Shown here piece by piece: positions 34,219 through 42,833 of a stretch of DNA of 64,000 nt. Numbering within the stretch: position 1 is the stretch's first letter; each line of letters opens with the position of its first letter. Position numbers and translations under genes: made by a program. The stretch spans positions 1-64,000 of the forward strand of contig JAUIGE010000011.1 in assembly GCA_030430205.1 (NCBI GenBank). The letters are read 5' to 3'. Under the pieces are notes generated by a model. It ran no database searches and was not told the origin of the DNA. It was given only the letters and a program-made list of their open reading frames with translations. The stretch is from Bacteroidia bacterium. GTDB lineage: Bacteria; Bacteroidota; Bacteroidia; J057.

Positions 34219-35358
34219 AAACCTCAACAACTGCTCCATTCTCTTTTCGCTGCTTTTGGCGGGGATCATGCGAAACAGGCTGTTTCGTAGGCTGCAAATA
34301 AGCGGATTGCTTAGCTGGGCTATTTTGCCAAAGCGCCAGGAGTTGTTCACTACCCACTGGGCTTTGCCCAATTTTGTCTGCTCATAGGCTTTGAAAGCCG
34401 TTTCTGGCTTTTCGGCTTTTTTGAGGCATTCTGCTAATATGACGGCTCCTTCAATCGCCTGACAGGCTCCCTGCCCCATATTGGGAGTCGTGGCGTGGGC
34501 GGCGTCGCCCAGCAGAACGATGCGATCAAAAGCATAGCTTTTGATGGGTTTGAGGTCTACGATATCATTCCAGATGATATTTTCTGTCGCCGTATGGCGG
34601 ATGAGCTGGGGAATGGGGAAATGGAAATTTTTGAAAATTTCCAGTATCTCTTCCTTTCCATATTGACCCATTTTGGGGTCATTGGGAGCTGCATTTTTGC
34701 AGGCAAACCAATAGACCTTGCCGCCTTTAAGCGGTGCGATGCCAAAGCGGCCTTTGCTGCCCCAGGTCTCTGAAAATATTTTTTCATCAAAACCTTCCGG
34801 CCTTTGCTCTGCTACCCCCCTCCAGCAGGTATAGCCCGCATATCGTGTTTGCACTTCTGGCAAAAGTTGGGTTCGTATGGGAGAATGTATGCCATCGGCA
34901 GCTATCAGATAATCTGTACTGATTTCACTCCCATCTTCAAATTGAAGATGCACTTGCTCGCCATCCTGGCGGACGGATTGTCCTTTTTTGCCTAGGACCA
35001 GGCTATCAGGTGCCAATTGATCCAGCAGAAGCTGCTGTAGTGCGGCCCGGTGGATGGTAAGGGTGGGGAAACCATAGGTTTGCGCTGTTCTTTGGTTATC
35101 CATTTTTTGGATAAGCTTTCCTTTGTTGTCAGCAACGATCATAAAATCGGGTATATGCCCGAGTGCTTTCAATTCAGGCCACAGGCCTAGGTGATTGAGC
35201 GCCTGGTTGGCATTGCTTGCCAGCATGATGCCCGCACCAAGGGCTTTGATTTCAGGAGCAGCTTCATAAACTGTTGCCTGAAAGCCTGCTTTTTGCAAGG
35301 CGACTGCGGTGCATAAACCGCCAATGCCTCCGCCTAAAATGCTAAATGTATGATTCAT
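34198..35358 (-). CDS. FAD-dependent monooxygenase (PHBH/salicylate-hydroxylase-like)
   Basis: A 386-residue group A flavoprotein monooxygenase. It has the FAD dinucleotide motif LGGGIGGLCTAVAL, the DG motif LIAADGIHSPIR and the GD motif VLLGDAAHATTPNMGQGACQ. It would hydroxylate an aromatic or polyketide substrate with NAD(P)H and O2. It is divergent from a TetR gene and shares a double operator with it (35376-35426), so it is very likely repressed by TetR and induced by its substrate or a drug. The C-terminal residues after LLRFES are read from the repeat element. Confidence 0.88.
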   Translation of the reverse strand: MNHTFSILGGGIGGLCTAVALQKAGFQATVYEAAPEIKALGAGIMLASNANQALNHLGLWPELKALGHIPDFMIVADNKGKLIQKMDNQRTAQTYGFPTLTIHRAALQQLLLDQLAPDSLVLGKKGQSVRQDGEQVHLQFEDGSEISTDYLIAADGIHSPIRTQLLPEVQTRYAGYTCWRGVAEQRPEGFDEKIFSETWGSKGRFGIAPLKGGKVYWFACKNAAPNDPKMGQYGKEEILEIFKNFHFPIPQLIRHTATENIIWNDIVDLKPIKSYAFDRIVLLGDAAHATTPNMGQGACQAIEGAVILAECLKKAEKPETAFKAYEQTKLGKAQWVVNNSWRFGKIAQLSNPLICSLRNSLFRMIPAKSSEKRMEQLLRFESREAR

Positions 35359-35375
35359 AAGAGATATTTTTATAA

Positions 35376-35426
35376 TTTAGCGCAAATGTACTAAAATAAT
35401 TTTTAATTTAGTACACTTGCGCTAAA
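35376..35426. promoter_or_regulatory. Paired 20-bp operators between FAD monooxygenase and TetR genes
   Basis: TTTAGCGCAAATGTACTAAA (35376-35395) and TTTAGTACACTTGCGCTAAA (35407-35426) are inverse copies of each other with one mismatch. Each is itself a near palindrome with TTTAG and CTAAA ends, as expected for a dimeric TetR site. Their centres are 31 bp apart, about three helical turns. Confidence 0.85.
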
Positions 35427-35435
35427 ATAAATTAT

Positions 35436-36056
35436 ATGAAGACGAGAGAAAAAATTTTACTCACAGCACAGAACCTGTTCAACCGGGAAGGGGTGGATTT
35501 GATTACTCCCCGCCGTATAGCGCTGGAAGTAGGACTTAGCCACGGAAATTTGCGGTATCATTTTCCCAAAAAAGAAGACATCCTGCTTGCGCTTTACATG
35601 CAGCTGGTCAACGAATTTGACGATGCTGTTTCAGCTTTGGGGAAAGAACCTTCCCTCCAACTTGCATTTCAAATGATGGAAGCCATTTATTCCAAATTAT
35701 ATGCTTACCGCTATCTCATGAATGACTTTGTCAGTATCATGCGGCAGGTTGATGCGATCCGCACACATTATAAGGCCCTTTTTGTGGCCCGCAGAGGGCA
35801 ATTCCTTCAGTTATTGGAGGCACTTCAGCAGCAAGGGATGCTGCGGGAGGATATCTCACAGAAACAGTTTGAACGTTTTGTGTGGCAACTCAATATCTTT
35901 TCAGATTTCTGGATAGGGGCGGCGGAAATTCATTTTGAGGCCAAAGGCAAGAGCATAGTTGCGTTTTTTGTCGACATCGCTTTTGCGATGATTTATCCGT
36001 ATCTGACAGAAAAGGGGATAGAGGTATATCACGAATGTAAAGAAAGCATCCGTTAG
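35436..36056 (+). CDS. TetR-family transcriptional repressor
   Basis: A 206-residue regulator. The N-terminal DNA-binding domain contains TREKILLTAQNLFNREGVD and the helix-turn-helix IALEVGLSHGNLRYHFPKKE. The C-terminal domain (about 75-206) is the variable ligand-binding and dimer domain. It begins 10 bp after the right operator and so is probably self-repressed as well as controlling the divergent monooxygenase. Confidence 0.92.
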   Translation: MKTREKILLTAQNLFNREGVDLITPRRIALEVGLSHGNLRYHFPKKEDILLALYMQLVNEFDDAVSALGKEPSLQLAFQMMEAIYSKLYAYRYLMNDFVSIMRQVDAIRTHYKALFVARRGQFLQLLEALQQQGMLREDISQKQFERFVWQLNIFSDFWIGAAEIHFEAKGKSIVAFFVDIAFAMIYPYLTEKGIEVYHECKESIR

Positions 36057-36136
36057 GTAGAGAGGGAATTATTACTTAAAATAGAGGTAATTTCCATCAC
36101 TACATTCTGTTTTTGCAGACAAAAACGCTAGCTAAA

Positions 36137-38737
36137 ATGGCCACATCTAAACAAGTTCCGGTATTGGTAATAGCCCTTGCAAATGAACGGTCCGAACAAG
36201 GATTTTTGAGGGGTTTATCCCTGGAACTGAAAGCTATTTTAGAAGCGATGCGTCCCATTGAGCAAAAGGCACAGCTAGAAACAGTCATATTGCCTGCGGC
36301 TACAGCGCGGGAAATTGCCAATATTTTTCAGGATGAGCGCTATAAAGGGCGGATTCGCCTTTTCCACTATGCCGGTCATGCCGATGAGGATGAAATATGG
36401 TTGGAAACAGAAGGCGGGAGCAACCAGGGATTTTCGTCCCTGGGACTGGCAAAATTCCTTTCGCTGCGGAAAGAGATTCAGCTTGTTTTTCTCAATGCCT
36501 GTGCGACACAGAAGCATGCCGATTACCTGCTGGAAGCAGGAGTGCCGGCTGCTATCGTAACTGATCGGAAGATCAGCGATTCGCAAGCGCAAAGCTTTGC
36601 GGAGCGTTTTTACTTTGGCCTTGCCAATGGGGCAAGGATAGATGAAGCTTATGCAGAAGCGGAAGCTTATGTGCTGGGTAGCGTGAAAAATGTGCAAAAA
36701 GAACTCAGCCGCTCGCTTATCTGGCGTACAGATGACCAGGCAGAGCGAAAACAGTTTCCGTGGCGTCTTTTCCCTGAAAAATTAGATACAAGCAAATTGA
36801 TCCACTCAGGGCGCTTTTTTAGCAGCCTGAACGCTGCTCCGCCGCCCATTTTGGACTCTATGGTAAAAGCTTATATCGGTGAAACCTTTAACAATTACAA
36901 AATAGTGAAGCTGCTGGGTGCAGGTACCACCTCCATGGTATTCAAAGCTGTCCATCAGACCTTCCATAATGAAGCAGCTGTCAAAATCACCTTTAGCATA
37001 AGAGAGGGTTTTCAAAAGGCCAAATCTATCATCACGGAGGGAAGCAATGCCCTGCGCCAGCTGAGACATGCCAATATGGTGGAGATCTATGATGTGGCTA
37101 CCGAGGGGGAGCAGATTATATTCATCATCATGGAGATGGTTAAAGGCGCGCGCCTGGACAATATCACTCTGGATACTGCCTCCCGCGACAAGCGCGGCAT
37201 AGACCAATTGATCCAATACGCAATTCAAATTTGCGAGGGCTTAAAAGCAGCGCATGATTTTGCCTTTGATACAGGAGATGGCATCATGCAGCAGGGTTTT
37301 GTGCATGGAAACCTGACGCCCCGAAAAATTATGTTTTCCGAATCAGGCATTCTGAAATTGATAGATTTTGCTTTTGCAGACTTAAACAGAGCCAGCGGAA
37401 TCACTTTTGATGTTCCTGAAGAAGATCCGGATAGCGAATTCAAAATCAATCGCGAGCAAAGAAATGAATTCCTTCCTCCTGAAGTCCTGAAGGGAATAGC
37501 ACCCGTGAGCAAGGCTACGGATATCTATGCCATCGGTGCGATATTCTATTGGATGATTACGGGCATGCCCCCCGCGGGAGCCAATGATTATAAGCAAAAT
37601 AGTGTTGTACAGGCCTTTCAAAGCATCAATCCTTTGCTGGACGAAAAGATTGCGCACATCATTTTTAAAGCGACCAACCCCAATCCCAAAGAGCGCTATG
37701 TGCATCTGAGTGAAATGTCAAATGATTTGAAAAGCTGCCTTTCGCTCGATGAGGAGTCCCGAATGGCTTTTGCCTTAGCTCTGGCGGAAGATAAATCCGA
37801 TTTTGAAGGAATCAAGAAGAGACTTCTTGGGAAGGAATTGAACGGCTATATTATTGAGAAATTTCTTGGAGCCAATGAGAATAACATGGCTTTTATGGCA
37901 AAAAATGCCCAGGACGGCACATTGGCAGCTTTGAAAATCTCCCATAGGATTTTGGGTGGCTTTGAAAAGGCAATGAGTATGATTGAAAAGAAAGGCGATG
38001 TCATGACATATTTGGCACATCCCAATATCACCCGCCTGATATATATCGGCCAATTGGGAAGTGAGGAGTATATCTATGTCATCAGAGAGTTTTCTGAAGG
38101 GATACGGCTCGACGGAATCAACTTCCGCATTGATAAGCGCAAATATTTCGGCATTCGAAATCTGATACAGTTGTTTGTTAGTATTTGTGAAGGCGTGCGA
38201 GCCATTCACAATGCAGAGTTTATTGATAATGATGGAGAGGTAAACTATGGCGTATTGCATGGGAATCTATCCATGAAAAAAATCTACATCAATGAGCGGG
38301 AAAAAGTAAAAGTGACAGACATGCTTTTTGGCCAATTTCCCCAAATCCCTGAATTGAAATTTGCTATACCTGAAGAGATTCTGGAAAAAGCACCTTCCGA
38401 AAACCAACTGGATTTTATGCCACCTGAAATAGTGGCAAGACAGGAACTACCTTCCAAAAGGACGGATGTATATTCCCTTGGAGCTATTTTTTTTGAAATA
38501 CTGAGTGGGAGAAAGTTGAGTGTTTATATTCCTGAAACCGAGTACCATTTATTTCGTTTGTTGAGGCAACGAAACTCCCGGATTCCTCGTCGCTTAAGCG
38601 AGACTATTTTTCGCGCAATTCACCCAGATCCTTACAGAAGGTTTAATACGGTTGATGAATTAATCCAGGAACTCAAGAAGAATACAATCGTTTATAGTAG
38701 GTTGTTTTATCGTATAGGACATCATGAGCTTGTTTAA
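36137..38737 (+). CDS. CHAT (caspase-like) domain fused to two tandem pseudokinase domains
   Basis: An 866-residue cytosolic protein. Residues 1-215 form a CHAT-type caspase fold with His in LFHYAGHAD (81) and Cys in LVFLNACAT (122), the expected catalytic pair. Two Hanks-type kinase folds follow (about 255-537 and 570-850). Kinase 1 has a loop LLGAGTTSMVFKA, Lys in AAVKI (283), but HGNLTPRKI (390-398) where HRDLKPxN is expected and DFA for DFG. Kinase 2 has FLGANENNMAFMA, AALKIS (Lys 600), HGNLSMKKI (708-716) and TDMLFG. Both lack the catalytic Asp and the catalytic-loop Asn, so they are probably pseudokinases. Both keep the PPE (APE) helix. I chose ATG 36137; the frame also allows TTG 36113. 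Role unknown; a protease gated by nucleotide or partner binding to the kinase folds is an inference. Confidence 0.85.
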   Translation: MATSKQVPVLVIALANERSEQGFLRGLSLELKAILEAMRPIEQKAQLETVILPAATAREIANIFQDERYKGRIRLFHYAGHADEDEIWLETEGGSNQGFSSLGLAKFLSLRKEIQLVFLNACATQKHADYLLEAGVPAAIVTDRKISDSQAQSFAERFYFGLANGARIDEAYAEAEAYVLGSVKNVQKELSRSLIWRTDDQAERKQFPWRLFPEKLDTSKLIHSGRFFSSLNAAPPPILDSMVKAYIGETFNNYKIVKLLGAGTTSMVFKAVHQTFHNEAAVKITFSIREGFQKAKSIITEGSNALRQLRHANMVEIYDVATEGEQIIFIIMEMVKGARLDNITLDTASRDKRGIDQLIQYAIQICEGLKAAHDFAFDTGDGIMQQGFVHGNLTPRKIMFSESGILKLIDFAFADLNRASGITFDVPEEDPDSEFKINREQRNEFLPPEVLKGIAPVSKATDIYAIGAIFYWMITGMPPAGANDYKQNSVVQAFQSINPLLDEKIAHIIFKATNPNPKERYVHLSEMSNDLKSCLSLDEESRMAFALALAEDKSDFEGIKKRLLGKELNGYIIEKFLGANENNMAFMAKNAQDGTLAALKISHRILGGFEKAMSMIEKKGDVMTYLAHPNITRLIYIGQLGSEEYIYVIREFSEGIRLDGINFRIDKRKYFGIRNLIQLFVSICEGVRAIHNAEFIDNDGEVNYGVLHGNLSMKKIYINEREKVKVTDMLFGQFPQIPELKFAIPEEILEKAPSENQLDFMPPEIVARQELPSKRTDVYSLGAIFFEILSGRKLSVYIPETEYHLFRLLRQRNSRIPRRLSETIFRAIHPDPYRRFNTVDELIQELKKNTIVYSRLFYRIGHHELV

Positions 38738-39055
38738 AGAATAAATCTGTAAGTCCCTGGTAGTCAGCCTTTATTTTGATCCAAAATTTTGTAAAATGTC
38801 CTGGTAATTATTTCTAATTGCTAAAAAAAACAGAATTTGGTTTAGGGTGTGAAACAATTTTTCTTAATTTTTCGTTATCACCTCGACTGAAAAATTTCGA
38901 CTTTCAGCATAAAAAGAAAAAAGCTATCTTTTTGCTAAGTATATTTGTATATAATATTTTTAATTATCTAAATTTGTAGCTAAATTGTAATACTCTTTTT
39001 TGGTAATTATCTCAAATAAAGAATTATTTACTCCAAATAAAACCATTTTATAACC
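38738..39055. promoter_or_regulatory. AT-rich leader and promoter region of the MarR gene
   Basis: No gene seen in most of this 318-bp AT-rich stretch. A near-ideal Bacteroidota promoter is present: TTTG (38944-38947), 21 nt, then TAAATTTG (38969-38976). TATATTTG at 38940-38947 is a second possible -7 box. A start near 38982 leaves a leader of about 110 nt. Confidence 0.65.
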
Positions 39056-39094
39056 ATGACTTTAGCAGAAGTCAAAAAAGTAATGAAACCATGA
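39056..39094 (+). CDS. Possible 12-residue leader peptide before MarR
   Basis: ATG 39056 opens a 12-codon frame (MTLAEVKKVMKP). Its TGA stop (39092-39094) overlaps the MarR ATG (39091-39093) in an ATGA junction, the usual sign of translational coupling. It could tune MarR translation. It might also be chance, since the peptide has no known family. Confidence 0.35.
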   Translation: MTLAEVKKVMKP

Positions 39095-39513
39095 ATGATG
39101 CCATGAAATTAGAAGGATTGGCCAAGCATCTGTTGGAGATGCGAGACGCCTTCCGCCAACACCAAAACGAAATCAGAGGAAAATACAAGATTTCCGCCAA
39201 CGAGATGGAGATCATCCTGTTTATCTCCCAGGAAGGACCGCAGCGTATGAAGAGCATAGGGGAAAAATTTAAGATAAAATTTAGTACGCTTACCAGCCTC
39301 GTTGACAAGATCGAGCGCCTCAACCTTGTACGTCGTGTAAATTCGAAAGAAGACCGCCGTTCTATTTTGGTTAACCTTACCAAAAAAGGAAAACGCATGT
39401 TGGAAGAGTATAATCAGCAGGTAATTGACCTGTCAGATAAATTCAACAAAGCATCTGCTGGCAAAAATCTGGTAGAGATGTTTGAAAAAGCAGGCCCCCT
39501 GAAAGAAGAATAA
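39091..39513 (+). CDS. MarR-family transcriptional regulator
   Basis: A 140-residue winged-helix regulator. The DNA-binding part includes MKSIGEKFKIKFSTLTSLVDKIERL (recognition helix) and the wing RVNSKEDRRSILVNLTKKGKR. Dimerisation helices lie at both ends. It is followed by an intrinsic terminator, so it is a single-gene unit. The next gene (GH3 family) could be its target, but no operator could be assigned. Confidence 0.93.
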   Translation: MNDAMKLEGLAKHLLEMRDAFRQHQNEIRGKYKISANEMEIILFISQEGPQRMKSIGEKFKIKFSTLTSLVDKIERLNLVRRVNSKEDRRSILVNLTKKGKRMLEEYNQQVIDLSDKFNKASAGKNLVEMFEKAGPLKEE

Positions 39514-39542
39514 GTCAGCAATTGCTCAAAAAATATTTTTCA

Positions 39543-39570
39543 AACCGTCACCTTCCGTGGCGGTTTTTTT
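39543..39570 (+). terminator. Intrinsic terminator after MarR
   Basis: Arms AACCGTCAC (39543-39551) and GTGGCGGTT (39557-39565) with a 5-nt loop and a run of seven T, 30 nt after the MarR stop. Confidence 0.85.
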
Positions 39571-39581
39571 ATTTTTGCCCC

Positions 39582-41087
39582 ATGGGAATCAAATCACTTG
39601 CCGCTGGCATGCTGGGTCGCATTCAGACCCGCCGGGTAAACGCTCAAAGCCGCAAGGCTTTGTATTACCAGGAAAAAACACGAAAAAACCTGATCAAAAA
39701 GGCTCGCAATACAGCCTTTGGAAAAGACCATCACTTTGACAAAATATCGTCCTATGAGGATTTTTGCTCACACATTCCGATCCGGAATTATGAACAGCAA
39801 CGATCTTATTTTGACAGAATAGTGGAGGGCGAATCAGATGTGCTTTGGCCAGGAAGCCCGCTTTATCTGGCTAAGACCTCCGGCACCACTTCGGGTGCCA
39901 AGTATATTCCTATCACCCAGGATTCCATCCGACGACAGATCGCCAGTGCCAGGGATGCCCTGTTGCTATATGCCGCAGAGACGGGCAATAGCAGCTTTTT
40001 TGATGGAAAAATGATGTTTTTATCGGGAAGTCCTGAAATAGACACCAACGAAAAAGGCATGCGGATAGGCCGCCTTTCAGGTATTGTCAACCACTTTGTG
40101 CCGGCTGTTCTCCTGGCAAACCGTGTGCCTTCCTATGAAGCAAACATCCTGGATGAGTGGGAGCAAAAGGTGAGTACCATAGTCGAAGAAGTCCATGACC
40201 AGGACCTCCGATTGATCTCAGGTATTCCGCCCTGGGTACAGATGTTTTTTGAACAACTGGAAGAACAAAAAGCCATGCAGCCGATGGAAGCCTGGCCCAA
40301 TCTGTCTGTCTATGTGCATGGTGGGGTAGATTTCAGCCCCTACCGGCCCATCTTTGATGCGTATTTTGGCGGCAAGGTAGATGTCGTTGAAACCTTTCCA
40401 GCCTCTGAAGGCTTTTTTGCCTATCAAAATACCCAGGAAGATGACAGCTTACTGTTATTGACAAACAATGGCATTTTCTATGAATTTATTCCCCTCGACC
40501 AATATGGTCAGGAAGATGCGCCCCGTCTCCGATTGGAGGATGTTGAATTAGACAAGCAATATGCGCTTATTTTAAGCACCAATGCAGGCCTTTGGGCCTA
40601 TGATATAGGCGATACCATCAAGTTTACTTCACTTGATCCCTACAAAATCCGCGTGAGCGGTCGTGTCAAACATTTTATTTCTGCCTTTGGCGAGCATGTA
40701 ATTTCTGAAGAAGTCAATCGGGCCATATTGGAAGCGACAGAGGCCACAGGCGCCAGTTTTCAGGAATTCACCGTGGCGCCTTCCATCGCTACAGAAAAGG
40801 GCGATTCGGGCCATGAATGGTATATTGAGTTTGTAAATCCGCCCGAGGATTGGGAAGCATTCACCACCCAACTCGATACAAGCCTTTGCAAGCAAAATGC
40901 TTATTATCAGGACTTACGTGAAGGCAATATCCTGAAAAAAGCGGTTGTTTTTTCATTGGAAAGAAACGCTTCAAGGTCTTATATGAAATCAATTGGGAAA
41001 TTAGGCGGACAAAACAAATTTCCGCGCCTCAGTAATGACCGAAAAATAGTGGACTACCTGAAAGATTTTGTCATACTAAAGACTTAA
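39582..41087 (+). CDS. GH3-family acyl-adenylating protein
   Basis: A 501-residue member of the GH3 (auxin-responsive promoter) family, part of the ANL adenylating superfamily. The phosphate-binding loop is YLAKTSGTTSGAKYIPIT; the middle carries FPASEGFFAYQ (adenine site) and the hinge region GDTIKF; the C-terminal small domain ends near GGQNKFPRL. Plant homologues conjugate amino acids to jasmonate or auxin; bacterial substrates are largely unknown. I chose ATG 39582. TATTTTTG (39570-39577), a -7 box match, ends 4 nt before this ATG, so the message may be leaderless. Confidence 0.88.
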   Translation: MGIKSLAAGMLGRIQTRRVNAQSRKALYYQEKTRKNLIKKARNTAFGKDHHFDKISSYEDFCSHIPIRNYEQQRSYFDRIVEGESDVLWPGSPLYLAKTSGTTSGAKYIPITQDSIRRQIASARDALLLYAAETGNSSFFDGKMMFLSGSPEIDTNEKGMRIGRLSGIVNHFVPAVLLANRVPSYEANILDEWEQKVSTIVEEVHDQDLRLISGIPPWVQMFFEQLEEQKAMQPMEAWPNLSVYVHGGVDFSPYRPIFDAYFGGKVDVVETFPASEGFFAYQNTQEDDSLLLLTNNGIFYEFIPLDQYGQEDAPRLRLEDVELDKQYALILSTNAGLWAYDIGDTIKFTSLDPYKIRVSGRVKHFISAFGEHVISEEVNRAILEATEATGASFQEFTVAPSIATEKGDSGHEWYIEFVNPPEDWEAFTTQLDTSLCKQNAYYQDLREGNILKKAVVFSLERNASRSYMKSIGKLGGQNKFPRLSNDRKIVDYLKDFVILKT

Positions 41088-41164
41088 TTTTTCGACAAAA
41101 AGACCGTATTTATTTCACCATCTGCAAGAGGAGAGCGTTTGGGAAGTATGGGGAATGAAAATTG

Positions 41165-42802
41165 ATGGTAGAAAAATCTATGGAGCATTCTGTTAAGAAA
41201 CCTATGATTTCGCTTAATGGTGATTTGTCAGCATATTCACATGAGGAATTGCTGCAATATGTAGCCAGGTTGAAAAGTGAAAATCAACAGCTTAAAGAAA
41301 AAAAGGAGCACAAAATCCTTGATCTAAAAGCAAATCTGGAGGCTGTAATTGAGAATACAGATGATTTTATCGTATCTGTAGATACTTCCTATCGCATTCT
41401 GGTGTGCAATTCTGCCTACCGCTGGCTGATCCACGAGCTTTATGGCGCAGACCCTCAGGCGGGAGATCATATCCTCGGGATCATGGATCCGCAGACACAG
41501 GCATTTTGGCTTCCCTATTATCAGAAGGCCTTTGAAGGGCAATCCGGACTTGCCATAGTCGAACGGGAAATTCAAGGGCTTACCCGCCACTACGAGGTTT
41601 CTTTTCATCCTATAAAACAAAATACCACGCAGGTAGATGGAGCTACCCTCTTCATCAAGGATATCACAGATCGAAAAATCGTTGAAGACACGATACGCGA
41701 AAACCAAAAAATGCTGGCCTCCATTAATAGGAATATTAAGGAAGGCATTTACAGAAGCACGCCCCAGGAGGGATTGGTATATGTGAATAAAGCTTTTTTG
41801 GAAATGTTTGGCTATGAGTCAAAGGAGGAGATGTATAATCTCAAATCGAATGTCCTCTATTCTGACCCTGGCAGAAGGCAGGAATTGCTGGATTTGATTG
41901 ATGCGAGGAAGGAGTTTACAAATGAGGAAGTACTGTATAGACGTAAGGATGGAAGCACTTTCTACGGGATGACCAGTGGTCTGATGTGGGTCGATGAAGG
42001 AGGAAATCTGTATTTTGACGGGGCCATCAGAGATATGACAGACATCATTGAGGCTGAGCATCAATTGCGAGAGCAAAATGAAGAACTCAAAAAAGTAAAC
42101 GCGGAGCTGGATCGCTTTGTCTATAGCACTTCCCACGATCTCCGTGCACCTCTGATGTCCATTTCGGGATTGATTTCCATTTCAAAAATGGTGGATGATC
42201 AGGATAAGCAAAATTACTATTATGACCTGATGGAGCAAAGCATCCAAAAACTGGACAATTTTATTAAGGACATCATCAATTTTTCCAGAAATGCCCGCAC
42301 CGAAGTCGAACTAAAACCTATAGATGTCAATCAATTGATTCATCAATGCAAAGAAGACCTCCAATTTGCCTCTCAATATGAGCGAATCCGTTTTGGTATT
42401 ACCATAGAAGGAGGGACAACTATCTATTCAGATAGCAAGCGCTTGGGAGTTATTTTGAAAAACCTGCTCGCCAATGCAGCCAATTACCACGACCTTTCCA
42501 AAGAAGATCCTTTCATTCAAATCAATTTAATCAACAAGGAAAAATCTTTTCAGATAGCCGTTCAGGACAATGGCCAGGGGATCAAGGACCACCTGGCTGA
42601 CAAAATTTTTGATATGTTTTACAGAGCCTCCAATCAAAGCAAAGGAACGGGCCTGGGGCTTTATATTGCCAAAGAAGCTACGGAAAAGCTGAAAGGGAAA
42701 ATAAGGGTAGAAACAGAATATGGAGTAGGCTCTACATTTTATGTGGAGATTCCTCAGAAAAAAAACGATTCCGTTAAGGAAAATTTGAAAGTAGAAGAAT
42801 AG
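41165..42802 (+). CDS. PAS-domain hybrid-less sensor histidine kinase
   Basis: A 545-residue cytosolic kinase without transmembrane segments. After a coiled coil (about 25-60) come two PAS domains (about 55-170 and 180-295, each ending in a PAC-like IKDITDRK or IRDMTDII), a HisKA domain with the phospho-acceptor His in YSTSHDLRAPL (324), and the HATPase domain with the N box LLANAANY, G1 VQDNGQGI and G2 GTGLGLYIAKEA. No response regulator is adjacent, so it is an orphan kinase. The start is ATG 41165. Confidence 0.92.
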   Translation: MVEKSMEHSVKKPMISLNGDLSAYSHEELLQYVARLKSENQQLKEKKEHKILDLKANLEAVIENTDDFIVSVDTSYRILVCNSAYRWLIHELYGADPQAGDHILGIMDPQTQAFWLPYYQKAFEGQSGLAIVEREIQGLTRHYEVSFHPIKQNTTQVDGATLFIKDITDRKIVEDTIRENQKMLASINRNIKEGIYRSTPQEGLVYVNKAFLEMFGYESKEEMYNLKSNVLYSDPGRRQELLDLIDARKEFTNEEVLYRRKDGSTFYGMTSGLMWVDEGGNLYFDGAIRDMTDIIEAEHQLREQNEELKKVNAELDRFVYSTSHDLRAPLMSISGLISISKMVDDQDKQNYYYDLMEQSIQKLDNFIKDIINFSRNARTEVELKPIDVNQLIHQCKEDLQFASQYERIRFGITIEGGTTIYSDSKRLGVILKNLLANAANYHDLSKEDPFIQINLINKEKSFQIAVQDNGQGIKDHLADKIFDMFYRASNQSKGTGLGLYIAKEATEKLKGKIRVETEYGVGSTFYVEIPQKKNDSVKENLKVEE

Positions 42803-42814
42803 GCAGAAAAGGAA

Positions 42815-42822
42815 TATCTTTG
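42815..42822 (+). promoter_or_regulatory. Bacteroidota -7 box for the mhpDFE operon
   Basis: TATCTTTG, a perfect TAnnTTTG, 11 nt before the mhpD ATG. A TTTG at 42784-42787 is somewhat further away than the usual -33 spacing. Confidence 0.5.
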
Positions 42823-42833
42823 CAGGAAAACAG

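Noticed and set aside
36057-36136. Hairpin GGAATTATTAC/GTAATTTCC between TetR and CHAT genes as terminator
   Set aside because: Pairing is imperfect and no T run follows, so I did not list it.
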